From contig JAWWNJ010000008.1 of the NCBI GenBank assembly GCA_037176885.1, positions 1,054,001 through 1,118,000 on the forward strand: DNA of 64,000 nt, in the 5' to 3' direction. Under the pieces are notes generated by a model. That model worked only from the letters and a program-made list of their open reading frames with translations, made no database searches and was not told the DNA's origin. A program made the position numbers and the translations under genes. The stretch's first letter is position 1. The number at the start of each line of letters is the position of its first letter. Below, piece after piece: positions 35,615 through 47,558 of the stretch. This DNA is from Favolaschia claudopus (Eukaryota > Basidiomycota > Agaricomycetes > Agaricales > Mycenaceae).

Positions 35615-36984
35615 GATGGACGTCGAGAATTTTCGCAGCGGTAAGTTCTCCGTGAGACTTTCTCCTTTTATGGAGTGGTTTACGGCTGCCTGTATAGTTC
35701 GCACAGGTGTCAATCACAGAGAGCTCAAGCTAGTGGGGAGAGTAATTGGCGAGTGTGCTGGGTACTCGGCGGGGCTCAGAGCAATGTCAATGAAGTAAGT
35801 CAGTAGGGGCTGGGATGGACTTTGGGCAAAGCTCTGCAGCAGAGGGCGCGCAATGAGGCTTGTCAAAGAAGCAGAAGCACGTTTTTAGAGTTTTTGATGG
35901 AAGGAACTTCTTGTCTCGCGTCGCACACCTCTCTTTTCGCACTATGTCTGAACTATCGACAGCTTCAAGCCAACATCCGCGTTTTGAGCCAGATGCGGAA
36001 GAGCGTTTGTCGAAGACAGCTTTTGCGTATTCGAGATGGTGGTGGTACGGATCAAAAGGAGGAGGTGGAATAGTCGAAATGTGACGTCAAATATGGCATG
36101 CACGACACCGACTGGATGCGTTACTACTTTCAGCCCTTGGGCCGCTAAATGTATACGTACTTGACGGGAACGTAGGCCACAAATTGGAATACGTGGACTC
36201 GAAATGCAATCCGAGGGGGTATCGAGAAACGCTCCCATGCGATTCGGAGATCTTTTTTTCACCGTGAAAGTGTGCCTTGACCCATTAAGCACGAATTTTG
36301 CTCCCCGGTGAGCCTCTCCTTGGACCTTATGGTATAAGTACGCTCGCACGACGCATTTTAGCGTAGGATTTCAAGAAGGACTGACGGAAAATGCCAGGTG
36401 AATTTCTGAGTGGCTCATGCTTGTAAACGCACGGAGACACAACGAGCGTCAAGATTCAGTGAGGGTTACAGCTGTAGCAGTGTAGCTTCACTGGGTGCAC
36501 AAGTGAGGCTTGAAGTGACGGCGAAAAAGCGGTCAGTGATGATGACTTGGAAGATTGCGGCCGGGGATAGCCGCGGCCTACTCATGATGGATCGTAGGTA
36601 ATGAGGATTACGCGTCCTCGCTGACCCTTCTCTACCCTTTTGCTTTGCTTTTGCTGCGTTTCTAAGCTTCTGCGAAATCACTGAAAGCGACTGGTCATAA
36701 CTCACACAATCCACTGAGCTAAGCTAGCGTAAGCATAGCGATTCGTGGTCTACACCTGGAGACTGGATCGAATCTTCAATCGCCCTTGCATCGGCCCTCG
36801 CCGATATGAGTGGAGGATAATATATTTGACTGCATAACCCCAACGGATAATTCCTTGTCATGGTAGAGACGTCTTGATACGTACTGGTGGCCGAATAGAA
36901 CCACGTACGTGGCTTGTTTCCTTTAAAAATCTGCATTCCAATTATCTGATAACATTTTGAAATCCACTATTCTCTCCAACAGCG
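35615..36984. other. LINE 5' flank and MFS promoter region
   Basis: About 1.4 kb. The part next to ORF1 should hold the LINE 5' untranslated region; the right part is the upstream region of the first MFS gene. The frame at 35942-36349 (minus) and others show no family resemblance. The LINE 5' border is not visible. Confidence 0.4.
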
Positions 36985-39300
36985 ATGTCGACGAGCGATG
37001 AGTCCGGTCAAAAACAGACTCCTCAAAGCACCTTGGTCTCCGGCAAGCGCTTGGTCGTGGTTTTCGTCGCGCTGTGGGTCATCATTTCATAATTGCTTTG
37101 ATTTCCACTGATACCTTACTGCGCAGTTTGTGTACCGTCTTGCTCGTCGCATTGGACCAAACCATTCTTGGTTCGTTAGCGTTCACAAAGCGTCTTTGCC
37201 GTATACTCACTAGGTATCAGCCACCGCGCTTCCAAGAATCGCCTCAGTATGTTCCCTGTCTGGACACCGTTTCCACCCTCGATCACTGACTTTGATTTTA
37301 GGATCTCAACTCGTTCAGTCTACAAGCATGGGTTGCGACATCCTTCGTGTTGGCACAAAGGTACGGGCTCAAACTCGTTCTCGACAAAATACCGGACATG
37401 GCTCTAGCGTCTTCATTTTATTCTTCGGCCAAGTCCTCCGCATCTTCCCCGCAAAATGGGTTCTGCTGTCGACCATCTTCATCTTTGAGATCGGCTCGCT
37501 CGTGTGCGCGCTGGCACCTAACATGGGCGCCCTCATTGCGGGAAGGACAGTGAGCGGGCTTGGTGCAGCCGGGATGTTCGTCGCTATGCTGCAAGTCCTC
37601 TCTCACGCGACGAGGCTGGAAGATCGTCCAAAATTCATGGGAATGCTCGGCGCCGTTTTCGTTATTTCGTCTATCATTGGGCCGCTCATCGGCGGGGCGT
37701 TCACCGATCATGTATGCCGCTACTTCACCTGCGATTTGAATAAATGACTAAGAAAATCTAGGTGTCGTGGGTACGCACTTGACGCTTCCATGTTGCCTGT
37801 TGAAATTCTCACTTATCTTTTTCAGCGCTGGTGTTTTTACATCAACCTTCCCATTGGCGGCGTAGCTATGTGTGTTATTGGAGTTCTTCTGAAGCCGGTA
37901 CTTCCTCTCGGAGCCGACCCAGATAAACGATCATGGCCCGAACTATTGCATCAAGTACGCCGCATCGACTGGGTAGCCGCTTTCCTGGTCGCCGGGGGAG
38001 TGACATGCCTCGGTCTTGCATTACAGTGGGGAGGGAATACGAAACAATGGAACGACAAGGCCGTCATCATCGTTGGTTGGGTGTCCTTGACTTTCAGCCA
38101 CTCTACTCACGATCTGTTACTCACAGACATTTGTTTTCGCGGGCAGTATAGCTATTGCGTTCATACTTTGGGAGAAACATGTTGGAGACGGCGCGATGGC
38201 TCCACTCACGATCTTCAAGTCGCGATCAATGTGCGTTTTTCTGGCAATTGTAGCTCTCATACTCATCATTATGATACAGATACGCTCTTATGGTCTTTTC
38301 CCTCTTCATCCGATTCTCACAGCTTATGTTCTCATATGTCAGCAATTTCTACTGCTTCATCCACACTGACTCATACTCGCGGGTTAACAGTACATGCCCA
38401 TCCTCTATCAAGTCGTGCGGCACCATGCCGCCACCAGGTCAGGCATCGACATCCTTCCGATGCTTGTATCCAGCGTAATTCTTCTCTTGGGCTCCGGTTT
38501 CCTCGTCAGCAAGCTGGGTTACTAGTACGTTGCTTTTCATGCTTTGTTCTTCCTCTTCACTAATATATCGGCCGTAGTTACCCTTTTCTCGTGGCCTCCC
38601 CTCCTTTCCTCGCCATTGGCTCCGGTCTGTTGTATACCATCGGGGTCAATACTTCAGGAGCGACGCTCGCAGGATTCCAAATTCTCATCGGCGCCAGCAC
38701 CGGCTTTGGCATGCAAAATTCCGTTCTTGCCATTCAGTGCGTTTCTTCCCCTTGATGTCTTTGCCTTCAAATAAATCTCTGCTGATAGAGTCGAGTTCCA
38801 CGACGAGCCAAAACTTTTTGCCCAAGCGCAAAGCGTTTCATCCTTCTTGGGGGTAATTTATCTTCCCCTCCGTCCGTATCGGCTTGCTCACCAATATGTC
38901 CATGGCAGTTTCTCGGCGGAATGATTGGTCTGAGCGTCGCCGAAGCCGTGTTCGCCTCCGAGCTCACACATTTCCTACACCGTTACGCTCCCGCCGCGCC
39001 GGCTGCTCTCGTGCGCAACGCCCCGACCGCCATATATACCAATCTCCCTGCGGAGCTCGTCCCCGGTGTGGTCAAAGCGTACATCGAGAGTCTCAAGATG
39101 GTGTATATCCTCGGGATACCGGTTGGTGCGTATTCTTTCGTCAGTTGTTGTCTGTGTGCGCATGTGCTGACAGAACTCATTTCTTTGAAGCCGGATTGTC
39201 TATGATAGCGACAGTGTTTATAAAAAATCTGAAGATCGTGAAGGAGGCGTCCAAGGTGGCGCTGGGGGAAGATGTCGAGAAGGAGAAGAGTTTGGAGTGA
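36985..39300 (+). CDS. MFS drug:H+ antiporter-like transporter, tandem copy A
   Basis: A major facilitator superfamily exporter, probably of the 14-helix DHA2 type, in the plasma membrane. It starts [14 protein letters not shown] at 36985; [11 protein letters not shown] marks helix 1. Later exons give [40 protein letters not shown], motif C-like [52 protein letters not shown] and [20 protein letters not shown]. It ends [13 protein letters not shown] after a Lys/Glu tail. About ten short introns, the first two inside the TM1 region. The gene at 40082 has the same exon structure and a very similar product, so this is a tandem duplication. Substrate is unknown; related proteins export toxins, siderophores or drugs. 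Inner exon borders are approximate. Confidence 0.9.
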
Positions 39301-40081
39301 GAGTAGATCACTTTGTGAGGGACTCCTGAATTTTGAGTGGGTTCCAAACCATTTTAGACTCAGTAGCCATCGAATACAATGCCGCCTACGGTGCCTTCGC
39401 ACTTGATGGATTTCTTGCCTTCTGAATCGTCGCACAAACGAAGACCTCGTAATCAAGATGACACACTCTTGCCGAACTTCTCTTCTTTCTTGCTGGTTTC
39501 GCTGACTGGAAGTGCTCTGATGTGCTGCCCAGCTGCTGCTTAGTTCGCCACTGTTGGGCGCTTCGCTAGCATCTATCAACAACACTGTGCCGAGTGGCAA
39601 GTGAATTGCAAGTGAAGGATTGCTGCAACTACGATGGATCATTGATCCGAAATAATCGGACCATTGATCAGACGTCTCGGTTTCTTCCACTCACCAACCA
39701 CACACTTTTTGAAATTCGTCTGAGACGCTTGAACTACTGTATCCTGGCTGAAAAGTGCATTCCCAAGAATGAGGTGTTTCCCCGATCCCTCCCGAGTCGA
39801 CTTGCTCGTGGTCTAAGTTCCCAACCTCCCTCGAAGTCACTGGCATTTATGTCGACGTGGCGAGCTGACTCTGGCGAAGCGACAACCTCGGCCCGGATTT
39901 ACCAACTATATGCGCGCTTCTGGGTGCCGCCTCGACGCGTACATTTTACGAAGGTTTCTGTATGAGCTATGGCCGGGGGCTGTCATCACCCTGGCACCTC
40001 CTTTTTTAAAATGGTTCAGATTGGATTTATCTGATAACTTTTTGGGATCCTCTTTTCCTTTCAACTTCCTGTTCAGAAGTC
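39301..40081 (+). other. Spacer between the tandem MFS genes
   Basis: About 780 bp, holding the 3' end of copy A and the promoter of copy B. I see no gene; the long minus frame 38983-39690 is mostly antisense to copy A exons. Confidence 0.4.
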
Positions 40082-42382
40082 ATGTCGGCGGAGAGTCAAG
40101 AGACTGTTCAGCAGCAGTCACCTGAAAGTACTGTGCTAACAGGAAAGCGTTTGGCGATAGTTTTCGCCGCTGTGTAAGTCTACTCAAAAATATTCGGATT
40201 CATTTTCTGACATACTACCTGATTCCTCGCCGCACAGTCTGTGCACTGTGTTGCTAGTCGCCTTGGATCAAACGATTTTAGGTTCGTTGCTCATCGGAAC
40301 ATGTCTGACCGGATATCAACCAGGCATAACTTATCAGCTACTGCACTTCCAAGAATCGCCTCTGTAGGACAAAGTGCTGGGGTGTTTCCTAACTGTTGAA
40401 CGTGATTCAGGATCTCAACTCGTTCACCCTACAAGCCTGGGTTGCTACCTCCTTCGTTTTGGCTCAAAGGTGAGGGTTCAAACCCATCCTCAGTGGAATC
40501 AGCAAACCAAGTGAAATCATCATAGCGTCTTCATTTTATTCTTCGGCCAAGTCCTCCGCATCTTCCCCGCAAAATGGATTCTACTCTCGACCATCTTCAT
40601 CTTTGAGGTCGGCTCTCTCGTGTGCGCGTTGGCACAGAGCATGGGAGCCCTCATTGCGGGACGGACGGTGAGCGGGCTTGGGGCAGCTGGGATGTTCACC
40701 GCTATGCTGCAAGTCTTGGCTCAGGCGACGAGGCTCGAAGATCGCCCGAAGTATATGGGAATGCTCGGAAGCGTTTTCGTTCTCGCGTCCATCATCGGGC
40801 CTCTCATTGGTGGAGCGCTCACTGATCATGTATGCCCACTGCATTTTTCTCTGTTGTCAAATGACTGACTCGGACGTTACAGGTGTCCTGGGTACGCCTC
40901 TTTCAAAGCATCACGTTTTAGTTTCAACTCTCGTCTTTCTGTAGCGCTGGTGTTTCTACATCAACCTTCCCATCGGAGGCGCAGCTCTCGTCTCAATCGG
41001 CGTTCTTCTCAAGCCGGTGCTTCCGCTTGGAGCCGATCCTACGAAGCGTTCATGGGACGACTTGTTGCATCAAGTGCGCAATATCGACTGGATAGCTGCA
41101 GTGCTCGCCGGCGCAGCTGTTACATGCCTGGGTCTTGCGCTGCAGTGGGGAGGGAATACGAAACCCTGGAGCGACAAGGCTGTCATTATCGTCAGTCTCA
41201 CTGCTCTAGCTTTATCTGGTGCACTTACCAGTCGGTCACCAGACATTCGTATTTTCTGGTGTGTTAGCGATTGTGTTCGTATTATGGGAGAAGCATGTTG
41301 GAGACGGCGCAATGGCTCCGCTCCAGATCTTCAAGTCACGATCGATGTGGGCTGCCTCTTTCTTTCTCCGTTGTCCGTAACCCTTACAGTTCACTCCCAG
41401 ATACGCCATCATGGTCTACGCCTTTCTCATTCGATTCTCTCAACTTGTTTACGCATATGTGAGTTGTTTCTGTCGGGGCTATTTGAAAACCGTTTGTACT
41501 CATGAGCAGCTAGTATCTGCCGATCCTATATCAAGTTGTGCGGCACCATGACGCCACTAAATCGGGCATCGATATCCTTCCCATGCTCGTGTCAGGCGTT
41601 GTTCTTCTCCTCATCTCCGACCTCCTTGTCAGTAAATTTGGTTATTTCTACCCCTTCTTGGTCGCTGGTCCTCCCTTCCTCGCCATTGGCTCCGGCCTGC
41701 TGTATTCGATCGGAATCAATACGTCCAGCGCAAAGCTCGCGGGGCTTCAGATCCTTGTGGGTGCCAGCACCGGGTTTGGTATGCAAAACTCGATTGTTGC
41801 CATTCAGTACGTCTCTCCTGTCCTTTATTCCCCAAACATCTGTCTCATATGTCTTGTTAGAGTCGAGTTCGAAGGCCAGCCCAAGCTCTTTGCTCAAGCA
41901 CAAAGCGTCGCAGCCTTCTTTCAAGTGAATTTCATGCTACTGTATTCTCTGACTGTATATCGTATGCTAACTAACCGTATATCAAAGTTTCTCGGTGGAA
42001 TGATTGGCCTGAGCATTGCTGAGGCCGTTTTTGCCTCCGAGATCACACATTTCCTGGGTCGCTACGCCCCCTCAGCACCAGCCGCAATCGTTCGCAACTC
42101 TCCGACTGCCATCTACACAGACCTTCCTGCGGAGCTCATTCCCGGAGTGGTGAAGGCTTACGTGGACAGTCTCAGGGTTGTGTATATACTCGGAGTACCT
42201 GTTGGTGCGTGCTTCGTTAAAGACTGCATGCCCGTCTCTGACAAGCCTGAAATTAAGCCGCCTTGTCGATGATCGCCACCGTATTCATTAAAAACATACG
42301 GATTGTCAAGGAGAAAGACGCTGCTTTGGTGGCTCCAGTTGAGGGAAATACGGACAAGGAAAAAAGTTCGAGCGAGGCTTAG
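40082..42382 (+). CDS. MFS drug:H+ antiporter-like transporter, tandem copy B
   Basis: The second of two tandem MFS exporters. It starts [19 protein letters not shown] at 40082, then [10 protein letters not shown] and, after an intron, [14 protein letters not shown]. Matching exons follow: [98 protein letters not shown] and [20 protein letters not shown]. The tail reads [16 protein letters not shown] charged residues before the TAG at 42380-42382. The two copies are very similar across the transmembrane core and differ mainly in the N- and C-terminal tails and introns, which suggests a fairly recent duplication. Fourteen helices seem likely from the hydrophobic segments. Substrate unknown. 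Confidence 0.9.
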
Positions 42383-43028
42383 AGCGGGACGAGACCGGAT
42401 TAGAGAATTGGTTTGCCAATTTCGGACGGTGGCACACAGGTAAATACCAAGGAATATCGTCTTCTTCTTCCTCCCACCCACAATGAAATGCACCCTCAAC
42501 ATTGTCGCCCTCATTGAACGCACCATTGAAGAACCCATGCGATGGAAAACCCGATACGAGCACAATGGCCGGCAGCTGAAGAATTCTTTCTCGCTCTCAG
42601 AACGCCCTGCGCTCATTCGACATTGACTCAGCCGACTGTGCAAACATATTGCTCTGTCTTCAGAAAAACTTCGAGTTCGAGCTCTTACTGCAAATCGATG
42701 CCCTTCGGTGACTTCGAGGGAAAGGACCGGATAAGGGAATTCTATTGCCGTTTTGGGAATAGGAAAAGTACTGGTGGATTTTGCGACCCCAGGAATGCTT
42801 CATTTCACTACCTATTGACATCCCACTTTTCTTTGTTCAGAATGCAGGGTGACCCAATGGTCTCGCAGCGACAAATTCGGCACGGAGTCGCCTCCATCGT
42901 ACTGTATGTCTTCTCCTCTGGGCGAAATTCCTGCTTGTAAGGATGCAACAAAGTTCCATTCAATGCGGGGGTATCTGTAATGCAACAAGATCCCAAGTAG
43001 ATACTACAACAACATAAAACCCATCCAT
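42383..43028. other. Region between MFS copy B and secreted paralogue B
   Basis: About 650 bp between convergent genes. A short plus-strand frame from 42483 (MKCTLNIVALIERTIEEPMR..., 47 codons) and a separate frame with DIDSADCANILLCLQKNF look protein-like but do not join through a clear intron. This could be a small gene remnant. Not called as a gene. Confidence 0.3.
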
Positions 43029-45025
43029 CTACTTCGACGTGAAAATTGAGATAATCTGATCAATGATCTTCTGAATCGACGTGAATTCAGACGAGGTCGG
43101 ACACGTTATCCCCGCCCGCTTCTCCTTCACCACCGCAACAGCTGCGGGCTCCCGCTTCGTCTGCCCCTGCGCAGAAGCGCACTTGTTATACAAATCCCAC
43201 TCATGCGAATAAATCGGATACGTCTTCGCCGCCGATTCGGACAAACCAAACAAACTGATCGAGCCCTCTGCCGCCAGATTCACGTCCACGCCAGCACCGA
43301 TGTCGACGCAGGCGCTGATTTGCCCCGATGCGCTGCTGCCTTCCGTACCCGTCCCGGCGTTGGCAGAGCCATCGACGCTGAGCGTGGCGGAAAGGCTGCC
43401 TTCAGCGCCGAGGGTGACGGAGGCGCTGATGACGCTGAAGGCTTCAAGGCCGAGTTTGAGCTCTGGAGTGATTTTGGGGACGACGGAGCTGCGCACGGCG
43501 AGGTTGGGGGAGGCGGAGAGTGTGAGCTCTGTAATGACCGTCAGAAGATGGTGATGAGGGGGTGAGAAGGAAGGAGTGCGCACTGCTATCGATAGGCTTC
43601 GAAGCGCCTGTCGAAGGCTGGGAGTCTGGAGGGAAGTAAGCTTTGGCATTGAGGTTGTAGGCGAGATCGACTGTCAAGTCGAAGTCTGCGTCAAGATTCG
43701 CCTCCAGTTCGCCATAGACACCGAAGGTCGGCTGTAGTACAGGATGTGGCTAATTAGCTGCTGTGCGGCGTCGCTGGAGATGGTATTATACGCACCCCGA
43801 GAGTGAAGAGCCCGGGGAAGTCGATTCCCGCCAGGGTGTTCTTGTACAGTGCTGTCCGAGGGATGGAGATGCTTCCCTATCACACCCAAGTAATCTGAGC
43901 ATTCGAGATGAAAGAGAGGCAGAGCCAGACGAACCTCCGCAGATGACTTGAGATCCAGCGTCCCAATGATGTCGCCCTGAACACCGCCGTACACCGCTAG
44001 CTCGGTGATGGCAGGAGGTATAATTGTCCCTGCAGCAATAAGCCCAATGGACACCGTCGCATCCACCTTGGTCTCGAATGTCGCTGCTACGGAGGCGGTG
44101 AAGTGGTCGCAATTCACCGAGGCCGACAGGAGGGGGAATGTCTGGTCGATATTGAGAGGCGGGCTAGAAAACCATTAGCGATTGTGAACTTGCAAGGCGG
44201 TTTGCACCTACAAATCGAAAGAGTTGGAGCCGTTGAACGCCGTCCAATCTGTGAAAGAAAGTTTAGCTGTGATGGCAGGCGCTGGGAGTGAGAACGTACT
44301 CCGAGTCTTGAGACCTCTCTTGGTAAGGGAGGGTGCGGTCAAGTTGGCGACGGCAAAGTTGTAGCCCTCTAGGCTGAAAGCGACTGGGCCGGTCCTAGTA
44401 GCAAACGCGTAAGAGGCAAGTTTGAATGAATACACATCGAATTCCATTCGACTCACTTCTTAATGTCAACAGCTGCGAAATTGGTATCCACAGACAAAAG
44501 GAACACCGTGCTGGTGATATTCCCAGTTGGGTTAATGGTGGCAGCGACCTCTTTCGGCAAGGACTGGTCCAAGTCGACCTTGATGTCAGCGACGCGCGCA
44601 AAGGCGTTGGCACCACACTATAGAAAAAAACGAATAAGCTCCTGGATGATTCCGAAATGCGAAGATATGCGCACCGACTCCGGTAGACGAACTAAGGTAT
44701 CAATCGCGCCGTGGCCTTCAAAAAGGTGTTCACAGTCGGAGTTCTGGCATACAAGACGGATTTCCTGAGCCAAAGCCTTCGAATCGCAATCCAAGATGGT
44801 CCACCCTCCCTCAGCAGTGATATCGGAGACTGCGTGTGACGCGCCAGACTGTAACTCAAAGTCAGTATCATTCCGAGACTGCTTCAAGAGACGACGCACG
44901 ACTTGCAGATTCGCGGAGACACCAGCCTTCGGACTGTCGTAAGAACATTGCCCTTTACACCGGCCCCTATGCTTCGCGTCCACCCCACACAGAAAAGCGG
45001 CCAAAAGGAGAGAAAGAGCGAGCAT
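43029..45025 (-). CDS. Secreted beta-rich repeat protein (DUF7223-like), copy B
   Basis: A paralogue of the secreted gene at 3494-5984. The start at 45025 gives MLALSLLLAAFLCGVDA (signal peptide), then CKGQCSYDSPKAGVSANLQV, SHAVSDITAEGGWTILDCDS, LAQEIRLVCQNSDCEHLFEG and IDTLVRLPES. The C-terminal half has strand repeats: GPVAFSLEGYNFAVANLTAP, TKVDATVSIGLIAAGTIIPP, LKSSAEVRLALPLFHLE, and a segment ending CVDIGAGVDVNLAAEG. The final residues are ITCPTSSEFTSIQKIIDQII then SIFTSK. The ITCP segment near the end is shared with copy A. It has eight or so introns. The repeated hydrophobic/polar strands and absence of transmembrane segments suggest a large extracellular beta structure. Function is unknown. 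Inner borders approximate. Confidence 0.82.
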
Positions 45026-45995
45026 CGCAGTAAAGGAGCGTCGTCAATGGGGCTTGGTCGTGGAGGGAGACTGCCTGCCAACCGCTCATGATTCTCTCGT
45101 TGAGATTTTATAAGTATGCGACCTCAAGGAGGTATCCTGGTGGACCATATGACGCAGCTCGTGGACGATTCGCCAAAGACGATAGTTAGAGACCTTATCA
45201 TGCTTCTTGATACAAGTAGCTGTTCAGTTCCGTTGACCATCACGCCTCAGCGCATGCGACAATTGCGCTAAGATTCCGACAAGGATTTTATCGGCGTTTT
45301 GAGGGCTTCGGAGCTCGAGAGCACGTTCGTTTCATGGTAGGAAAACATTGCAGCAAGTGTAGACCAACGTCCAGAAGACTCTGAAGTTGGCGCGGGGACA
45401 CAACGGAGAACCTGAAAACACGATGAAGTTTGAAGAGAAGTTGATGGCAACAGCATAGCCACTGATGCTCTCAATTCTGCCAAGTTCAACTCGAAGAACG
45501 TTGTTTGGCCACTTCACTGTTCAGCTCGAAAGTTTTGGAAGAGAAAAACAGCTCTCCGAAAGGAACGGCATACTCTAGGACGCTGAAGCAATTGAGCTCA
45601 GCGTTGCGATTATCGTACTACCAGAACACTAAACTCCAGTTCCAATGTCCAACGCAGAATTAGCACGACAAAAGCGCAATTTTTTTCAACAAAATAAACG
45701 AATGTGAGTACGATAAACGAGCGTGTAGCTTTTTCGGTTCCCCTCTCCCCTTCCACCTCTCCATTTCCATATGCATCCTCCTGCCTTCTTCGACTCAACT
45801 CAAAACAGACAGAAATCGAAAAAGTCGTAATTATACACAAAAACAACAGCGGAAATGAAGAAGGCTTGGTATAATAATATACTTGATCGTAGTCGTAGGA
45901 TGTATGTAGGCATGCATGGTCTGTCTGTCTTCATTCATTCTTCGCGTCTTCAATTCTTCTTCACGACGACACATCACATCACAACGAACGCGCGC
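45026..45995. other. Intergenic region upstream of secreted paralogue B
   Basis: About 970 bp. It holds the promoter of the secreted gene and the 3' untranslated region of the acetate transporter gene (both minus). Only short unsupported frames are present. Confidence 0.4.
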
Positions 45996-47558
45996 TTAAT
46001 CGTGCTTGAAGGCACCCAGCGGCAACCGTACGACCGCAGCCTTCTCCGCAGCGAGGAGGTCTGAGAGACCGATGTAGTATGCGATGAAGGCAGTGATGAT
46101 ACCCATGGCGCCGCCAGCTTTGCCGATCCTGGAAGATAAAAGAAAATATCAGCAATCTCATCATCTCACGCTAAAAGACACTCACTTGGGGTTAGAGACA
46201 AAGTAGCTAATGCCCAACAGCATGAATGTGATGCTGAGGCAGCCGAACAACGCGACGAATGAGATGCTCTTCCGAATCGATGCGATTCTATGCCAAGAAA
46301 ACAAAAGAAATCGTTAGTTCCGTTTTCTATTACAATTGAGAAACAAGCAAATTGAAAGAAATTTCGAACCGGGACCGCTCGAGAACCTACTCCACTAACA
46401 TATCCGATCTCCAAGCCAGGAACGAGTCGAACAGAAACGACACAAGAGCAGAAGCACCTCGCGTGATTCCGCCCAATCGCGCACTCGTGACCGCGATATC
46501 CCCATCCTGTCCCGTTTTGATACGGATAAAATACATTGCCGTAGCAGCGCGCCGACGGCAAAAAAAGACAAATACCGCAGACTGAGACACGTCTGGACTG
46601 TGTACAGAGAGGGGACAAGACAGTGACAAGACACGGAGATGGAGAAGAAGAGGGGTGCGGGGCCCGGGGGAACAAATGTGGGGAATTGCAAATTGTGCGG
46701 GGAAACGGGAAATGAAAAAATAAGCATTAAGGAACGGGGTAAACATCCCAAAGCGTTTCCGTTTTCTAGAGGTCGGCGCCGAATGACAAACTCTCCGACG
46801 CCGACGCGGGCGAGCAAAACATGCAATCGCCATCTCCACACAGGCACACCCCGGTCCTCAACGTGCGCAGAAAAAACCCGAAAGGGCGGTGGGAAAAAAT
46901 AGAAAAGAAAGGAATAGTGGAATGACGGCATGTCAGGTCGCTAACATGAGCTTGGTGCGCTCGGCGCGCACGCGGGGAAAAAAAGTGGAGATGCAAGATA
47001 TGCGACGCCATCGGGTAGACGAAACGAAACGGAAAAAAAGATTGAAGGAAGAAAAAACGCGACACGCACAAGAAGAGGAAGGTAACGATGAACCATGAGA
47101 AGAGGTAGATGCCGAGAGCACTGTCGAGCTCCTTCGTATCTTTGTATTCGGCGCTGAGGATGCCGGAACCGGGGATGAAGATGGTGCCAAACGAGAGCCA
47201 GAACGCGCCGTACGACGTGAATGCTATTGTCAAAAATCAGGGCGCGATCGAATGAATGAATGAATGAATGGACAGAAAACGGACCTGTGGCGCCGAATAC
47301 ATTTCCGCGAGGAAACTCCCACATGCCAGCGAGCAGTTGGGCGAGACCGCCACAGAAAAGAGCCATGCCGACGACGACGTTGGGGTGGGTGACGCCGTCG
47401 ATGGAGACATTGTAGAAACTGAGGATGAAGGTCGTGCTGGCGAAGGAGAAGAGACCTAGGGAGGCAGGGTTGCCGATGGTGGTGGGGTGGGATGGGCTAA
47501 GGAGACGACCGCCGGCACCGTGGTCGTGGAAGCTGCCTTTCTCAGCGTCGGTGGCCAT
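45996..47558 (-). CDS. GPR1/FUN34/YaaH-family acetate/succinate transporter
   Basis: A six-helix plasma-membrane transporter or channel for acetate and related short organic acids. It starts MATDAEKGSFHDHGAGGR (47558). The family signature NPASLGLFSFASTTFILSFY and THPNVVVGMALFCGGLAQLL, then LAGMWEFPRGNVFGAT, lie in exon 1. Exon 2 gives AFTSYGAFWLSFGTIFIPGS and GIYLFSWFIVTFLFL. Exon 3 gives IASIRKSISFVALFGCLSIT and LLGISYFVSNPK, and the last exon reads KAGGAMGIITAFIAYYIGLS, ending RLPLGAFKHD. The signature Pro-rich NPAPLG is NPASLG here. The intron between exons 2 and 3 (about 47050 to 46290) is near 760 bp, far longer than any neighbour; exon 1 is followed by an intron with an (AATG)n run near 47250-47270. 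Length and topology are normal for the family. Confidence 0.92.

Noticed and set aside
38983..39690. A 235-codon minus-strand frame
   Set aside because: Mostly antisense to the last exons of MFS copy A; no motif.
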